Positions 6,063 to 6,083 of a DNA stretch of 6,083 nucleotides are shown here, in pieces. Below the pieces are notes generated by a model. The model worked only from the letters and a program-made list of their open reading frames with translations. It did no database searches and was not told the DNA's origin. Both the position numbers and the translations under genes were made by a program. Positions within the stretch are counted from its first letter, which is position 1; each line of letters opens with the position of its first letter. Origin of the DNA: Peptococcaceae bacterium (GTDB lineage: Bacteria; Bacillota; Dehalobacteriia; UBA7702); the NCBI GenBank assembly GCA_019415505.1, contig DXZC01000121.1:1-6083 (forward strand), given 5' to 3'.

Positions 6063-6078
6063 AATATTTTAAAATATT
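6063..6078. repeat. AT-only 16-bp perfect palindrome
   Basis: AATATTTT is followed directly by its reverse complement AAAATATT, in a stretch (6011-6083) that is almost entirely A and T and has no credible gene. It could be a regulator binding site for a gene beyond the window, but in such AT-rich sequence chance is a real explanation. Confidence 0.3.
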
Positions 6079-6083
6079 TACAA

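Overview
This window reads as a chromosomal segment of an anaerobic Bacillota bacterium, most likely Clostridia or Negativicutes (acetogen-like relatives such as Sporomusa or Desulfosporosinus types). The basis is moderate-to-low GC, strong AGGAGG-type ribosome binding sites, a PocR-domain AraC regulator, and a decayed MtaA-type corrinoid methyltransferase gene. The taxonomic placement is inference; no rRNA or other marker is present.

Positions 1-3076 hold the 3' part of a urease maturation operon, all on the plus strand with 16-32 bp gaps: ureF (5' end cut by the window), ureD (ureH), ureE, ureG, and an AmiS/UreI-family urea/amide channel. UreE supplies nickel, UreG is the GTPase, and UreF and UreD form the scaffold that delivers nickel to apo-urease. 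The channel brings urea into the cell. The structural genes ureABC are not in view and are probably upstream. The order F-D-E-G-I differs from the common E-F-G-D order. A 12-bp hairpin at 3105-3132 closes the operon.

Positions 3192-4478 encode a 428-residue regulator with a Cys-rich N-terminal PocR sensor domain and a C-terminal AraC-type double helix-turn-helix. It is transcribed separately from the urease operon.

Positions 4513 to about 5467, on the minus strand, carry a heavily decayed gene of the MtaA/MtbA/CmuA (uroporphyrinogen-decarboxylase-fold) methylcobamide methyltransferase family. Nearly the whole protein can be followed by hopping between frames, with many stops and frameshifts. 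It converges on the regulator gene, which may once have controlled it.

Positions 5468-6083 are AT-rich and sparsely coding. They contain a hairpin or operator-like inverted repeat, a strong extended -10 promoter, an open frame without a usable start (about 60 residues, probably frameshifted or truncated), and a convincing 45-codon single-span membrane protein gene with a perfect AAGGAGG ribosome binding site. The part of the window beyond the urease operon therefore looks like a remodelled, partly degenerating region. I see no CRISPR array, tRNA, rRNA or intact mobile element.
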